Source: an uncultured Eubacteriales bacterium (GTDB lineage: Bacteria > Bacillota > Clostridia > Oscillospirales > Acutalibacteraceae). From it: 64,000 bases of DNA. Where the stretch lies: the NCBI GenBank assembly GCA_910584745.1, contig CAJUDG010000004.1, positions 1 to 64,000 on the forward strand, written 5' to 3'. This document shows positions 1-9,275 of this stretch, piece by piece (position 1 is the stretch's first letter; each line of letters opens with the position of its first letter). Below the pieces are notes generated by a model that was given only the letters and a program-made list of their open reading frames with translations, was not told the DNA's origin and did not search any database. The position numbers were made by a program, and so were the translations under genes.

Positions 1-3000
1 CGGCGCTTCTGGCCATTCTTATGGTCGCCACGATGATCCCGAGCGCTTTTGCTGCGACTACTGAGCCGGATGTTATCAAGGTTCAGGGCGTGGCGGTGGA
101 GTTCAGCGGCGACAGCGCCACTGTAAACATCACCGCTCCCAACGGCACAGCAAGCGTGATCGAAAACGCGCTGAAGAACGTCGAGTTCGAGCTGCGCAGC
201 AAGAACGGCACCGCCGTCGGCATTCTGGACAAAAACGGCAGCCAGAAGGACGTCGACCTCAAGGGCTGGCCCGACGCGCCCGGCACGAAGCAGACCATCA
301 ACCTGCTTTCCTACGCCGTGAAGCCCGAGGGCACCTATTGGGGCGACTATACCGGCATCAAGCTGCACGTCATCCCCAAGACCGGCGACCCCGTTGACTA
401 CCCGCTGACCGTCAACGTCAGCGAGCGCAGCGCCAGCAGCAACACCGGCATCGACAAGATCGAGTCCACCCGTATAGTCGACGCCCGCATCGAGGGCCGC
501 GACATCACCATCGTGAAGCCCGTGGGCACGACCAGCGACAAGGACGTTCTTGGCCTGAAGACTGAGAACTTCAAGCTGTCAGGCGCTGGTGCAACGGTTG
601 ACTTCACTGTGAAACCCCATACTGTGGGCGGCCAGACTCAGAACGTTATCGAAAAGGTGACCGTCACAGCCGAAGATAAGTCCACCAGGACTTACGATGT
701 CCATTACGAGATTGAGCCCATCTTTGATACCTTTACTCTGAAGGACATCGAGGTGGTTGATTACAGCGAAGTTGAGGATGGCATAACCGGCAACGAGTAC
801 GAGGGCACAGGCAAGAAAATTGTCACTGTTAAGGTTCCCTTCAATGCTTTCGACAATCTTCTTATCCCCTCCTTTACCACCTCTGAGCAGGTTATCAAGG
901 TAACATCCAAGGATATCGTTACCACCACCGACAGCTTCGCCCATGGCGATGGTGTGCTGTTTGACAAGAACGATGGAACTACCAGCGGCGTAGGCATCTG
1001 GAATTATGACAGAACCGCCACTGACGCAAACAAAGAGGATAATACACCTCCCAAGGTTACAAATCTGGATGGAAAGAATTTTAAGTTCGATGTTCAGACA
1101 AGTGTTTCTTCTCTGTATGATAACGATGCAAGTGACGCAAATACAGGCGAAATAACTGTTAAGTTCATACCTGTGAAAAACACCAAGGCTGAGCTGACCG
1201 GCGTGGATGTTGGCAATGCAAACGGCGCAGATACTTACAGCCAGGGCATTGTTAAAATTGACAGCACCAACGCCAGCGTTATCGTGGGCGAAATTCCCAA
1301 CAAGAACCTCGAAGATACTGATAACAACAAGGACGATCCTCGTGTTGTCGAGCTTACCACCCGCGATGTGGAGCTCCATGTTTCCACCAACGCCACTGTC
1401 ACCATCCTCAATCCCGACGGCCTTGATGAGGACGACAGCAATGTGATTAGTGACTACGCAGATAAGACCAAGACTGCGGAAATCTATGCTGGCACCAGCG
1501 AGCCCAAGATTAAAAGTGGCGATATTGACAGTCCTGCTGCCATTGCGGACCATGACGGCATTGTGGTTTTGAGCAATGTTAACCTCCGCAAATACCACAG
1601 CACCCCCATGCGCATCCTCGTAACCTCTGAGGACGGCAGTGCCAACACCGAGTACCGTGTCAACTTCAATGGTACTCCCGAGGGCAAGGCGGAAATCAAG
1701 ACCGTAACACTGCACGGCAAGGCTAATACTGCGGCTGCAGGGACCGCCGTTGTCTCTGAGCAGGATAAGGAAGGAAATATAATCCTTCGTGTGCCGTACA
1801 ACAAAACTGTTGCGGACAGAATAGCCGCGGAGACACATGCTTGGACTGACTTGGTGGGCCTCTATGATAAAGTGACTGTTGATGCCAGTGTGGGCGCAAC
1901 AACTTCAATTATGGATACGTATAATAGCGGTAACCACATATTAATAAGTGAGGGGACTACTTTACCGGCGACAGGCATGAGCGGAACTGATGGCACAGTT
2001 AGTGTTGATTACGGAAGTTTTGGCTTTGTCCTGCATTCTTCCTTTACATTAGGCCATAAAGATTCAGCTGGTACTGCAACTCATCCTGCTGATGAGTCCG
2101 TGACCAAAGTGGGTATCTATATGCTGCCACCTTCCGAGACTGCCAACATTACCGAGATTACCCTGACCAAAGAGACAGAGCTCTACAAGGTTGCCAACAA
2201 CGATAGCGCGAAGATTACTGGCGTTATCAACCACAACAACCAGACCATTCGTCTGAACGTCCCCTACAGCTTCAATAGAAAGCCTGATGGCACGACGGAT
2301 GCTGGTGTTGACCTTTACCTGTATGACTGGGAGTTCAATGGTAAAAACGCTTCCAACACCACAGGAGACGAGGATGACCCTGCCGGACTGGATACTCTGC
2401 TTTACGATGTTTCACGTTTGGGTGCTCAGACTGGTACTACTATTGCTAGCGTGTTTACGCAGCATACATCTATTATAAAGCTGACAGAGAGCGAGATTAC
2501 TACTCTTGCCAAGGCCAACAGCTTTGTACCACCTGAGAACGACAATAATACTATCTATGTCTTCAATGAGAAGACTCCTACCGCAGCACTCCAGGGCTAT
2601 AAGGTCTACGCCGTGCGTGCGAACGCCAGCGATGAGAGCAAGCTGAATAGTGTTGGCGCGACTGCTCCTGTAAGCGTGGCGTTGGACACCAAGGTTGAGA
2701 AGCTGAACCGCTTTATCATCACTGTTCCCGAGAACTACGACAGTGCTGAGGGCGTCAACAGCGCGCCCGAGTTCGAGTTGAGCTTTGCTGACCGCAGCGC
2801 ACATTCCACCGTTAAGAACGGCCAGACCACTTGGGTCGGCAGGGACGAGAACACTGCCAAGTTCAAGGTGGTGGGCGGCAAGCTGTACTTTAAGAACCAG
2901 CCTGCCAACCTGACCGACGGCCGCGTGATCCACTTCACTGTCGTGGCCGAGGACGGCACCAGCACCGGCGCGTATGAGTTCGAGATCCGCACCACCGAGC

Positions 3001-3932
3001 CCAACGACGACGCCACTGTCAGCAGCGTTATGGTGGACGCGACCCTGTCCTTCACCCAGGACGGCGACAAGTTCGTGGTGGAGAACCTGGAGGACAGCGA
3101 GCTCTATGACGAGACCAAGCTGCCCATTATAGTGAACACCACCGATCCCGCCGCCACTGTGACCGTTGACGGCAAGGAGTACAAGTTCGAGTGGGGCGTT
3201 GGCTCCAACATCACCGTCGACCTGAGCGAAGGCAAGACCGTTCCCATGGTCGTCACCGCTGCCGACGGCAAGACCACCGCTACCTACACCCTGTCCATGG
3301 CTTCCAAGGGCACTACCCCGCCCGACGAGAGGCCCAGCGACAAGTACACTGACATCCCCAACGACGTAATGGGCGAGAGCATCAGGAAGGCCATCGACGA
3401 GGGCATCATGGTGGGCACCTCTGCCACCAAGTTCAGCCCCAACATGACCGTCAGCCGCTGGCAGTTCGCGCTGCTGATTGCCCGCGCCGACCTGAGGGTC
3501 AAGAACAGCGCTATCACCAACGCCAGCGAGGCCGACGCAGAGCTGCTCAGGCAGTACAGCGGCACGCCGAAGTTCACTGACGCCAAGAAAGAGGTTCTTT
3601 ACAACGCCGCGATCGAGTATTGCAGCGAGAACGGCATCGTCAGCGGCAAGGGCGATAACAAGTTCGATCCTGACGGAAAGGTCAACCGCCTGGAGGCTGC
3701 CCGTATGATCTCTGACTGGACCGGCATCACCGACGCCACCAAGACTGAGAACACCAACGGCGTCAAGGACTGGAACAAGGTCAACTGGGGCAAGGAGTAT
3801 GTAAACGCTGTTTACGATGCCGGCTTCATCACCGGCTATCCCAACGGCAACTTCGGGCCCAAGGATAACCTGAAGCGCAGCCAGGCTGCTGTCATCATCA
3901 TGAAGGCTTACGAGTATATGACCAATAAATAA
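1..3932 (+). CDS. SLH-domain (S-layer-like) surface protein, 5' end outside window
   Basis: Secreted cell-surface protein, truncated by the window edge. The frame is open from base 3 and the first residues (ALLAILMVATMIPSAFA) are the hydrophobic core and cleavage region of a signal peptide, so the true start lies upstream of base 1. At least 1303 residues follow the first in-frame ATG at 21. Three SLH domains fill the C-terminus from about residue 1105 (YTDIPND, KFTDAKKE, NWGKEYVNAVYD, each ending in a helix after GxFxP or similar) and should tether the protein to cell-wall polymer. The middle carries repeated EDGS-x-Tyr type strands near residues 215, 535, 975 and 1075, like cadherin-like/Ig-like beta-sandwich modules. 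Codon use is strongly biased and GC-rich in about 60-640 and 2700-3932 but looser and AT-richer between. A terminator follows. The SLH assignment is firm; a main S-layer role is inferred. Confidence 0.85.
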   Translation, partial: ALLAILMVATMIPSAFAATTEPDVIKVQGVAVEFSGDSATVNITAPNGTASVIENALKNVEFELRSKNGTAVGILDKNGSQKDVDLKGWPDAPGTKQTINLLSYAVKPEGTYWGDYTGIKLHVIPKTGDPVDYPLTVNVSERSASSNTGIDKIESTRIVDARIEGRDITIVKPVGTTSDKDVLGLKTENFKLSGAGATVDFTVKPHTVGGQTQNVIEKVTVTAEDKSTRTYDVHYEIEPIFDTFTLKDIEVVDYSEVEDGITGNEYEGTGKKIVTVKVPFNAFDNLLIPSFTTSEQVIKVTSKDIVTTTDSFAHGDGVLFDKNDGTTSGVGIWNYDRTATDANKEDNTPPKVTNLDGKNFKFDVQTSVSSLYDNDASDANTGEITVKFIPVKNTKAELTGVDVGNANGADTYSQGIVKIDSTNASVIVGEIPNKNLEDTDNNKDDPRVVELTTRDVELHVSTNATVTILNPDGLDEDDSNVISDYADKTKTAEIYAGTSEPKIKSGDIDSPAAIADHDGIVVLSNVNLRKYHSTPMRILVTSEDGSANTEYRVNFNGTPEGKAEIKTVTLHGKANTAAAGTAVVSEQDKEGNIILRVPYNKTVADRIAAETHAWTDLVGLYDKVTVDASVGATTSIMDTYNSGNHILISEGTTLPATGMSGTDGTVSVDYGSFGFVLHSSFTLGHKDSAGTATHPADESVTKVGIYMLPPSETANITEITLTKETELYKVANNDSAKITGVINHNNQTIRLNVPYSFNRKPDGTTDAGVDLYLYDWEFNGKNASNTTGDEDDPAGLDTLLYDVSRLGAQTGTTIASVFTQHTSIIKLTESEITTLAKANSFVPPENDNNTIYVFNEKTPTAALQGYKVYAVRANASDESKLNSVGATAPVSVALDTKVEKLNRFIITVPENYDSAEGVNSAPEFELSFADRSAHSTVKNGQTTWVGRDENTAKFKVVGGKLYFKNQPANLTDGRVIHFTVVAEDGTSTGAYEFEIRTTEPNDDATVSSVMVDATLSFTQDGDKFVVENLEDSELYDETKLPIIVNTTDPAATVTVDGKEYKFEWGVGSNITVDLSEGKTVPMVVTAADGKTTATYTLSMASKGTTPPDERPSDKYTDIPNDVMGESIRKAIDEGIMVGTSATKFSPNMTVSRWQFALLIARADLRVKNSAITNASEADAELLRQYSGTPKFTDAKKEVLYNAAIEYCSENGIVSGKGDNKFDPDGKVNRLEAARMISDWTGITDATKTENTNGVKDWNKVNWGKEYVNAVYDAGFITGYPNGNFGPKDNLKRSQAAVIIMKAYEYMTNK

Positions 3933-3974
3933 GGTTTCAACTCACCTAAGTTTTATGATTACCCCATAAAGGCG

Positions 3975-4000
3975 AAGGGGGCGGATGTTTCCGCCCTCTT
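3975..4000 (+). terminator. intrinsic terminator of SLH gene
   Basis: An 11-bp stem with one G-T pair (3975-3985 with 3990-4000) and a 4-base loop is followed by a T-rich tract (tttgcttttggtttt). It lies 43 bases after the SLH stop codon. Confidence 0.8.
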
Positions 4001-4026
4001 TGCTTTTGGTTTTAAAGCACAAAAAA

Positions 4027-4045
4027 GCGGCCCTCTGCGGGCCGC
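4027..4045 (-). terminator. terminator of the fatty-acid synthesis operon
   Basis: Perfect 7-bp stem GCGGCCC/GGGCCGC with a 5-base loop; read on the minus strand it is followed by six T residues. It lies just downstream of the accA stop and closes the operon. Confidence 0.8.
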
Positions 4046-4063
4046 CAACCTTATTTAACCCTC

Positions 4064-4825
4064 TCAAAACCGCCTGAACCTCTCATAACGTGCCCCCAGC
4101 AGCTCCTTCACCGGCAGGCTCATAAGCCCCGGCAGCTCCTCAGAGAGCATTGACCTGATCTGCGCATATGCCGCGCTGATATCCTCCTCGGGTATGACCT
4201 GTTCCACCACGCCCAGCTCCTGCATGTCCTGGGCGGTCAGCTTAAGGCATTCCGCCGCGTCCTTGACCCTCTTGGCATCCTTCCAGAGTATGCTGGCGCA
4301 GCCCTCGGGGGAAATCACCGAGTAAATGGCGTTTTCCAGGATCCAGATCCGGTCCGCCAGGGCCAGGGCCAGCGCGCCGCCGCTGCCGCCCTCGCCGATG
4401 AGTATTGAGACCACCGGTACGGTCAGGGCGGAAAGCTCTGTAAGATTCTCAGCGATAGCCTGGCCCTGGCCCCGCTCCTCGGCCCCCAGGCCGCAATAGG
4501 CCCCGGAGGTATCAACTAGGCAGACCACCGGCCGACGGAACTTCTCCGCCTGCTTCATCAGCCGCAGGGCCTTGCGGTAGCCTTCCGGGTTAGGCATACC
4601 GAAGTTCCTTTTCAGCCGTTCCTTGGTGTCTATGCCCTTCTCAATGGCGATGACCGTTACCGGAATGTCATCCAGAGTGGCGATTCCCCCCACAACAGCC
4701 GGGTCGTCGCCGAAGCGCCGGTCCCCATGCAGTTCTATAAAGCTGTCGAAGACATTCTCGATAAACGAGGTCCCTGTGGGCCGCCCCTTGGACCGGGCAA
4801 GCATAACCTTGTCATATGCGCTCAT
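4064..4825 (-). CDS. accA: acetyl-CoA carboxylase carboxyltransferase subunit alpha
   Basis: 253 residues. Together with AccD it transfers the carboxyl group from carboxybiotin on AccB to acetyl-CoA, giving malonyl-CoA for fatty-acid synthesis. The N-terminal ARSKGRPTG and FIELHGDRRFGDDPA stretches and the glycine-rich IGEGGSGGALALALADRI segment are typical of the crotonase-fold alpha subunit. It is shorter than the 319-residue E. coli protein because the N-terminal helical extension is missing, as is usual in Clostridia. The start ATG overlaps the accD stop (ATGA), which indicates translational coupling. Last gene of the operon, followed by a terminator. Confidence 0.95.
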   Translation of the reverse strand: MSAYDKVMLARSKGRPTGTSFIENVFDSFIELHGDRRFGDDPAVVGGIATLDDIPVTVIAIEKGIDTKERLKRNFGMPNPEGYRKALRLMKQAEKFRRPVVCLVDTSGAYCGLGAEERGQGQAIAENLTELSALTVPVVSILIGEGGSGGALALALADRIWILENAIYSVISPEGCASILWKDAKRVKDAAECLKLTAQDMQELGVVEQVIPEEDISAAYAQIRSMLSEELPGLMSLPVKELLGARYERFRRF

Positions 4826-5700
4826 TGCGGCTCATCCCCCTTCTTCTCTTCCTGCGCCGCACCCTGCCGGTGCAGTTTCAGCAGGCTGGCGATGGTCTCC
4901 TTCTGCTCATGCCTGGGCACTATTAAGTCGACGAAGCCGTGCTCTAAAAGGAACTCCGCCGTCTGAAAGCCCTGGGGCAGCTTTTTCCTGATGGTCTGCT
5001 CGATTACCCTGGGTCCGGCGAACCCGATGGTGGCCCCGGGCTCGGCTATGATAATATCGCCGTCCATGGCGAAGCTGGCCGTTACGCCGCCCAGAGTGGG
5101 GTCCGTGAGGATCGTAAGGTACAAAAGCCCCGCATCGCTGTGCCGGCGGACCGCCGCGCTGGTCTTGGCCATCTGCATAAGGGAGAGTATGCCCTCCTGC
5201 ATCCGGGCTCCGCCGGATACGGTGAAGCCCACCACAGGAAGCCTCCGCTCTGTGGCGGACTCGAACAGGCGGGTTATCTTCTCGCCTACAACGGCGCCCA
5301 TACTGCCCATCATAAAATTCGGGTCCATCACAAACAGCGCGCAGGGGCACCCGCCTATCTCGGCCGTGCCACAGACCACCGCGTCCTTCTCCCTGGAGGA
5401 GAGCCGGGCGTTTCTCAGCTTCTGGTCATAGCCGGGAAAGTCCAGCACGTCCCGGCTCATAAGCTCCCCGTCCAGCTCCTTAAAGCTGCCCTCGCCGGTG
5501 ATATAGGCGATGCGTTCCCTGGGGGTTATCCTGAAGTGATACCCGCAGGCGGTGCAGACGTTCATATTCTCCTGCAGGTCGCTCAACGGCAGCTGTACCC
5601 CGCAGCGGGGGCAGCTATTGCGGATACCGGCGTCCTCGGCCTCCTTGCCGCCCTTCTCAAGCTCGTTCTGGGGCGAGCGGAACAGTCCCATCAAATTCAT
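4822..5700 (-). CDS. accD: acetyl-CoA carboxylase carboxyltransferase subunit beta
   Basis: 292 residues. Beta half of the carboxyltransferase. The N-terminal zinc ribbon is visible as CPRCGVQL followed by CTACGYHF (residues about 30-56), the element that distinguishes AccD from AccA. The crotonase-type core follows, with SGGARMQEG and the FAGPRVIEQTIR motif. GGAGAGG stands upstream of the ATG. The gene overlaps accA by four bases and lies 25 bases after accC, consistent with one polycistronic message. Confidence 0.95.
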   Translation of the reverse strand: MNLMGLFRSPQNELEKGGKEAEDAGIRNSCPRCGVQLPLSDLQENMNVCTACGYHFRITPRERIAYITGEGSFKELDGELMSRDVLDFPGYDQKLRNARLSSREKDAVVCGTAEIGGCPCALFVMDPNFMMGSMGAVVGEKITRLFESATERRLPVVGFTVSGGARMQEGILSLMQMAKTSAAVRRHSDAGLLYLTILTDPTLGGVTASFAMDGDIIIAEPGATIGFAGPRVIEQTIRKKLPQGFQTAEFLLEHGFVDLIVPRHEQKETIASLLKLHRQGAAQEEKKGDEPQ

Positions 5701-5725
5701 AGCCGCAACCTCTCCTTACCTAAAG

Positions 5726-7054
5726 TCACTTATCCTTGGCCTTGGGCCTATAATACTTGATAAAGTCCGTATAATAGTCCCCGGCCCTAAAGCGCCGGTC
5801 CCTGACGATGCCTATCTGCTCCTCGATATTGTTCTCCACGCCGTCGATTATCAGCTCGCAAAGGGCCGACTGCATCTTGCGTATGGCTTCCTCCCTGGTG
5901 GAGGAGTACACTATAAGCTTGCCCAGCATAGAGTCATAATATGGCGAGATATCGCAGCCCTGATAGAGAAAGCTGTCAAACCTCACCCAGGGCCCCCCCG
6001 GCGGGTGGAAGAACTCCACCCGGCTTGCCTTGGTGGCGTTTATCCTGCACTCGATGGCGGCCCCCTGCATATGGATGTCGGCCTGTGTAAAGTCCAGGGG
6101 CACCCCGGCGGCAATGCGTATCTGCCACTTCACAATGTCCACCCCGGTGACAAGCTCCGTCACCGGGTGCTCAACCTGCAGGCGGGTGTTCATCTCCATG
6201 AAGTAGAAGTTACCGGATTTGTCCATCAGGAATTCCACCGTGCCCGCATTGGTGTACCCTGCCGCCCGGGCGGCACTGGTGGCTGCGTCAATAAGCTTCT
6301 CCCGGGTCTCAGCGTCCACGCCCGGAGAGGGAGACTCCTCAATAAGCTTCTGGTGGTTCTTCTGGATAGAGCACTCCCGCTCTCCAAGGCAGACGACATT
6401 ACCCTCGTGGTCCGCCAGCAGCTGCACCTCGATGTGCTTCGAGGGGGCCAGATACTTTTCCATATACACCCGGCCGTCCCCAAAGGCCTTCTCCGCCTCA
6501 GTAGAAGCGGTGCGGAAGGCCCGCTCCAAGTCTTCCGGGCGCTCCACAAGGCGTATACCCTTGCCGCCGCCCCCTGCGCTGGCCTTTATCATCACGGGGA
6601 AGCCGATCTTCTTGGCGGATTCCAGAGCCTCCTCCGGGCTGTCAAGCACATCGGTGCCCGGAGTGGTGGGCACGCCGTTTTCACGCATCAGCTTCCTGGC
6701 GGCCTCTTTATCGCCCATTTTGGAAATGACCTCGGCCGAGGGACCGATAAAGGTCAGCCCGTACTGCCGGCATAGCTGGGCAAACTCCGCGTTTTCGGAC
6801 AGAAAGCCATACCCCGGATGTATTGCCTGGGCCCCGGTGGCCAGGGCCGCGCTGATTATCCTCTTTCCGTCCAAATAGCTCTCATCGGCCCGGGACCCGC
6901 CCACGCATACGGCCTGGTCGGCAAGGGCGGTATGAAGGGACTCCTTGTCCGCCTGGGAGTATACGGCGACGGTGGAAATGCCCATCTCCTTGCAGGCGCG
7001 GATAATGCGTATGGCTATCTCGCCCCGGTTCGCTATGAGTATCTTTGTGAACAC
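5726..7054 (-). CDS. accC: biotin carboxylase subunit of acetyl-CoA carboxylase
   Basis: 442 residues. Carboxylates the biotin carried by AccB, using ATP and bicarbonate. The N-terminal ILIANRGEIAIRIIRA motif, the ATP-grasp glycine loop KASAGGGGKGIRLV (about 159-172), the FMEMNTRLQVEHPVTE catalytic segment and a C-terminal biotin-carboxylase domain are all present at the normal length. The start is GTG behind a GAGGGGGG ribosome-binding site. It lies 16 bases after fabZ in the FAS operon. Confidence 0.95.
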   Translation of the reverse strand: MFTKILIANRGEIAIRIIRACKEMGISTVAVYSQADKESLHTALADQAVCVGGSRADESYLDGKRIISAALATGAQAIHPGYGFLSENAEFAQLCRQYGLTFIGPSAEVISKMGDKEAARKLMRENGVPTTPGTDVLDSPEEALESAKKIGFPVMIKASAGGGGKGIRLVERPEDLERAFRTASTEAEKAFGDGRVYMEKYLAPSKHIEVQLLADHEGNVVCLGERECSIQKNHQKLIEESPSPGVDAETREKLIDAATSAARAAGYTNAGTVEFLMDKSGNFYFMEMNTRLQVEHPVTELVTGVDIVKWQIRIAAGVPLDFTQADIHMQGAAIECRINATKASRVEFFHPPGGPWVRFDSFLYQGCDISPYYDSMLGKLIVYSSTREEAIRKMQSALCELIIDGVENNIEEQIGIVRDRRFRAGDYYTDFIKYYRPKAKDK

Positions 7055-7070
7055 AAGCCAGCCCCCCTCT

Positions 7071-7490
7071 TTATTCCCCGGTCTTTACCAGCGCGAAGGA
7101 GAACTCCGCCGACACACAGACCTTGCCGTTCACGCTGCCGGTGCCCTTGGCAAAGTAGAAGTTGCCCCGGCTGCGGGTTAGCTCGCACTGGGTCTCAAAG
7201 GTGTCCCCGGGCTTAACCTGGCCCCGGAACTTTACGTTGTTAAGCCCCGTATAGAGGGGGGTCATCCCCTCTGCCTTGCCGAGCAACAGCACGCAGGCGG
7301 ACTGGGCCAGCATCTCGCACTGTATCACTCCGGGCACCACCGGGTTCCCCGGGAAATGACCCTGCAGGAAGAACTCGTCCCCCCGGACATGGTACTTCCC
7401 GTGGGATTTACCGTCAATAAGCTCCACCTCGTCCACAAGGAGCATGGGCTCCCTATGGGGCAGTATATTCTTTATCTCGTCACGGTTCAT
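7071..7490 (-). CDS. fabZ: 3-hydroxyacyl-ACP dehydratase
   Basis: 139 residues. Hot-dog-fold dehydratase that converts 3-hydroxyacyl-ACP to trans-2-enoyl-ACP. The catalytic motif GHFPGNPVVPGVIQCEMLAQ holds the active-site His and Glu. An upstream in-frame GTG at 7511 overlaps the accB stop, but AAGGAGG lies five bases before the ATG at 7490 (MNRDEIKNILPHR), which matches the usual FabZ N-terminus, so that ATG is chosen. The gene sits between accB and accC, as in many Firmicutes FAS operons. Confidence 0.95.
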   Translation of the reverse strand: MNRDEIKNILPHREPMLLVDEVELIDGKSHGKYHVRGDEFFLQGHFPGNPVVPGVIQCEMLAQSACVLLLGKAEGMTPLYTGLNNVKFRGQVKPGDTFETQCELTRSRGNFYFAKGTGSVNGKVCVSAEFSFALVKTGE

Positions 7491-7507
7491 AGCGGCCTCC
7501 TCCTTCG

Positions 7508-7936
7508 TCACGGCGCGATACGGAACAGGGGCTGGTTGTACTCCACCACCTGTCCGTTGCCCACGCAGACCTCCACCACCGTGCCGTCCACCTCCGAGGG
7601 AATCTCGTTCATAAGCTTCATGGCCTCGATGATACAGAGGGTGTCCCCCTTATTCACCCGGGAGCCCACCTCCACATAAGGCTTGCTCTCGGGCGAGGCC
7701 GCCGCGTAGAATACCCCCACAGTGGGCGAGAGCACCAGCGAGCCCTTCTGGGGCGCGGGCTCCGGCTCTATAGGGGCAGTCACAAAGGGGGAGGCGGCCG
7801 GAGTCCCTGCCTGGGCCTGCTCCTGCCCGGACTTGCGCTCCAGCTTCAGGCTTACCCCGTCCTGGGCCAGTTCCAGGGAAGTCAGGCCGTTCTCCTTCAT
7901 CAGTTTTGCCAGGTTCTCGATCGACTTTACGTCCAT
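7508..7936 (-). CDS. accB: biotin carboxyl carrier protein of acetyl-CoA carboxylase
   Basis: 142 residues. Carries the biotin that shuttles CO2 between AccC and AccA/AccD. The C-terminal biotinyl domain has the canonical EAMKLMNEI motif, whose Lys is biotinylated. A Pro/Ala-rich linker (about 45-70) separates it from an N-terminal helical part (IENLAKLMKENGLTSLEL). GGGAGG lies nine bases before the ATG. It lies between fabF and fabZ. Confidence 0.95.
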   Translation of the reverse strand: MDVKSIENLAKLMKENGLTSLELAQDGVSLKLERKSGQEQAQAGTPAASPFVTAPIEPEPAPQKGSLVLSPTVGVFYAAASPESKPYVEVGSRVNKGDTLCIIEAMKLMNEIPSEVDGTVVEVCVGNGQVVEYNQPLFRIAP

Positions 7937-7956
7937 TATATGAAACCTCCCGGAAA

Positions 7957-9198
7957 TTATAGTCTGCGGAAAGCCAGGTAGGCGTTATGGCCGCCAAAGC
8001 CCAGAGAGGCGGACAGCGCCACCTCTATATCGGCCCTGCGGGCCGTGACCGGCACATAGTCCAGGTCACAGGCGGGGTCCGGCTCCTGATAGCCTATGGT
8101 GGGCGGCACAAGGCCCTCCCTCAGTGCCATAACGCAGGCGATGGCCTCAACGGCCCCCGCCGCCCCAAGCATATGCCCGGTCATGGATTTTGTGGAGCTT
8201 ATCAAGCAGTCCCTAGCCGCCTCCTCGCCCAGCCCCTTCTTGATGGCCATGGTCTCGCAGGCATCGTTTAACGGAGTGCTGGTGCCGTGGGCGTTGATGT
8301 AGAGCTTATGGGGGTCCTCGCACCTTCCGGCCTCCTCATAGGCGAGCCGCAGGGCCCTGGCCCCGCCGTTGCCCTCGGGGTCCGGGGCGGTGATATGGTG
8401 CGCGTCGCAGGTAGCGCCATAGCCACAGATCTCGCCGTAAATATCAGCTCCCCGAGCCTTGGCGTGCTCATATTCCTCCAGCATAAGCGCCCCCGCGCCC
8501 TCGCCCATTACAAAGCCGTTCCGCCTTGCGTCAAAGGGCACACAGGCGCTCATGGGGTCCTCAGTGGTGGACAAAGCCTTCATATTGGAGAAGCCCGCCA
8601 GTCCCAGGGGCACTATAGCCGCCTCCGCCCCGCCGGCCAGCGCCGCCGTCAGGTATCCGTGCTTTATGGCCCGATAGGCCTCGCCGATGGCGTTATTGCC
8701 TGTGGCGCAGGCCGTAACCGCCGACACCGCCGCTCCCTGAAAATTATACTTGATGGCGATAAGCCCGCCCGCCATGTTTATTATCAGGGCGGGGATAAAG
8801 AAGGGCGAGACCCGCCTGGGCCCCTTCTCCAGCATGAGCTTCTGCTGCTCCTCAAAGGTGCCGATGCCCCCTATGCCGGAGCCGAAGTACACGCCTATCT
8901 CCTCGCTTGGCAGCGTGCCCTGTATCTTACTTTTCTCCACCGCCTGGGCGGCGGCGGCCAGGGCATACTGGCAGAACACGTCGTACTTGCGGAGCTCCCC
9001 CTTTTCCATATACTGGGACGGGTCGAAGTCCTTGACCTCGGCGGCCACCTTGACCTTGAACTCTGCGGTATCAAACTTGGTAATGGGTCCTATGCCGCAT
9101 TTGCCCGAGACCAGCCCCTGCCAGAAGCTGTCCACATCGTTGCCGATGGGCGTAACAGCGCCCATTCCGGTTATCACGACCCGGTTCAACTGAATCAT
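7957..9198 (-). CDS. fabF: beta-ketoacyl-ACP synthase II
   Basis: 413 residues as drawn. Condenses malonyl-ACP with acyl-ACP in chain elongation. The thiolase-fold Cys-His-His triad is visible: VTACATGNNAIGEA (Cys near 167), NAHGTSTPLND and KSMTGHMLGAAG. The start is uncertain. The ATG at 9198 has GAGAGG directly next to it, while a TTG four codons later (then NRVVITGMG, the usual KAS II N-terminus) has normal spacing to the same site. A 77-base AT-rich gap with a possible internal promoter separates it from fabG. Confidence 0.95.
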   Translation of the reverse strand: MIQLNRVVITGMGAVTPIGNDVDSFWQGLVSGKCGIGPITKFDTAEFKVKVAAEVKDFDPSQYMEKGELRKYDVFCQYALAAAAQAVEKSKIQGTLPSEEIGVYFGSGIGGIGTFEEQQKLMLEKGPRRVSPFFIPALIINMAGGLIAIKYNFQGAAVSAVTACATGNNAIGEAYRAIKHGYLTAALAGGAEAAIVPLGLAGFSNMKALSTTEDPMSACVPFDARRNGFVMGEGAGALMLEEYEHAKARGADIYGEICGYGATCDAHHITAPDPEGNGGARALRLAYEEAGRCEDPHKLYINAHGTSTPLNDACETMAIKKGLGEEAARDCLISSTKSMTGHMLGAAGAVEAIACVMALREGLVPPTIGYQEPDPACDLDYVPVTARRADIEVALSASLGFGGHNAYLAFRRL

Positions 9199-9206
9199 CC
9201 TCTCTT

Positions 9207-9235
9207 ATTGTAACGCATCTCAATAGAGATTGCAA
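9207..9235 (-). promoter_or_regulatory. possible internal promoter with dyad before fabF
   Basis: On the minus strand TTGCAA (9230-9235), a 17-base spacer and TACAAT (9207-9212) form a reasonable sigma-A promoter. The spacer contains the dyad ATCTC-N4-GAGAT (9217-9230), an operator-like arrangement. The predicted transcription start falls only a few bases before the annotated ATG, so the message would be nearly leaderless or would use the downstream TTG. Confidence 0.4.
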
Positions 9236-9275
9236 TACTGTTTAATCTAGTTTTTGAAATTATATAAGAAAATTT

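Noticed and set aside
579..1838. Long open frame on the minus strand inside the SLH gene
   Set aside because: Antisense to a clear coding region with three SLH domains; no ribosome-binding site and no protein motif. Such frames are common opposite high-GC genes.
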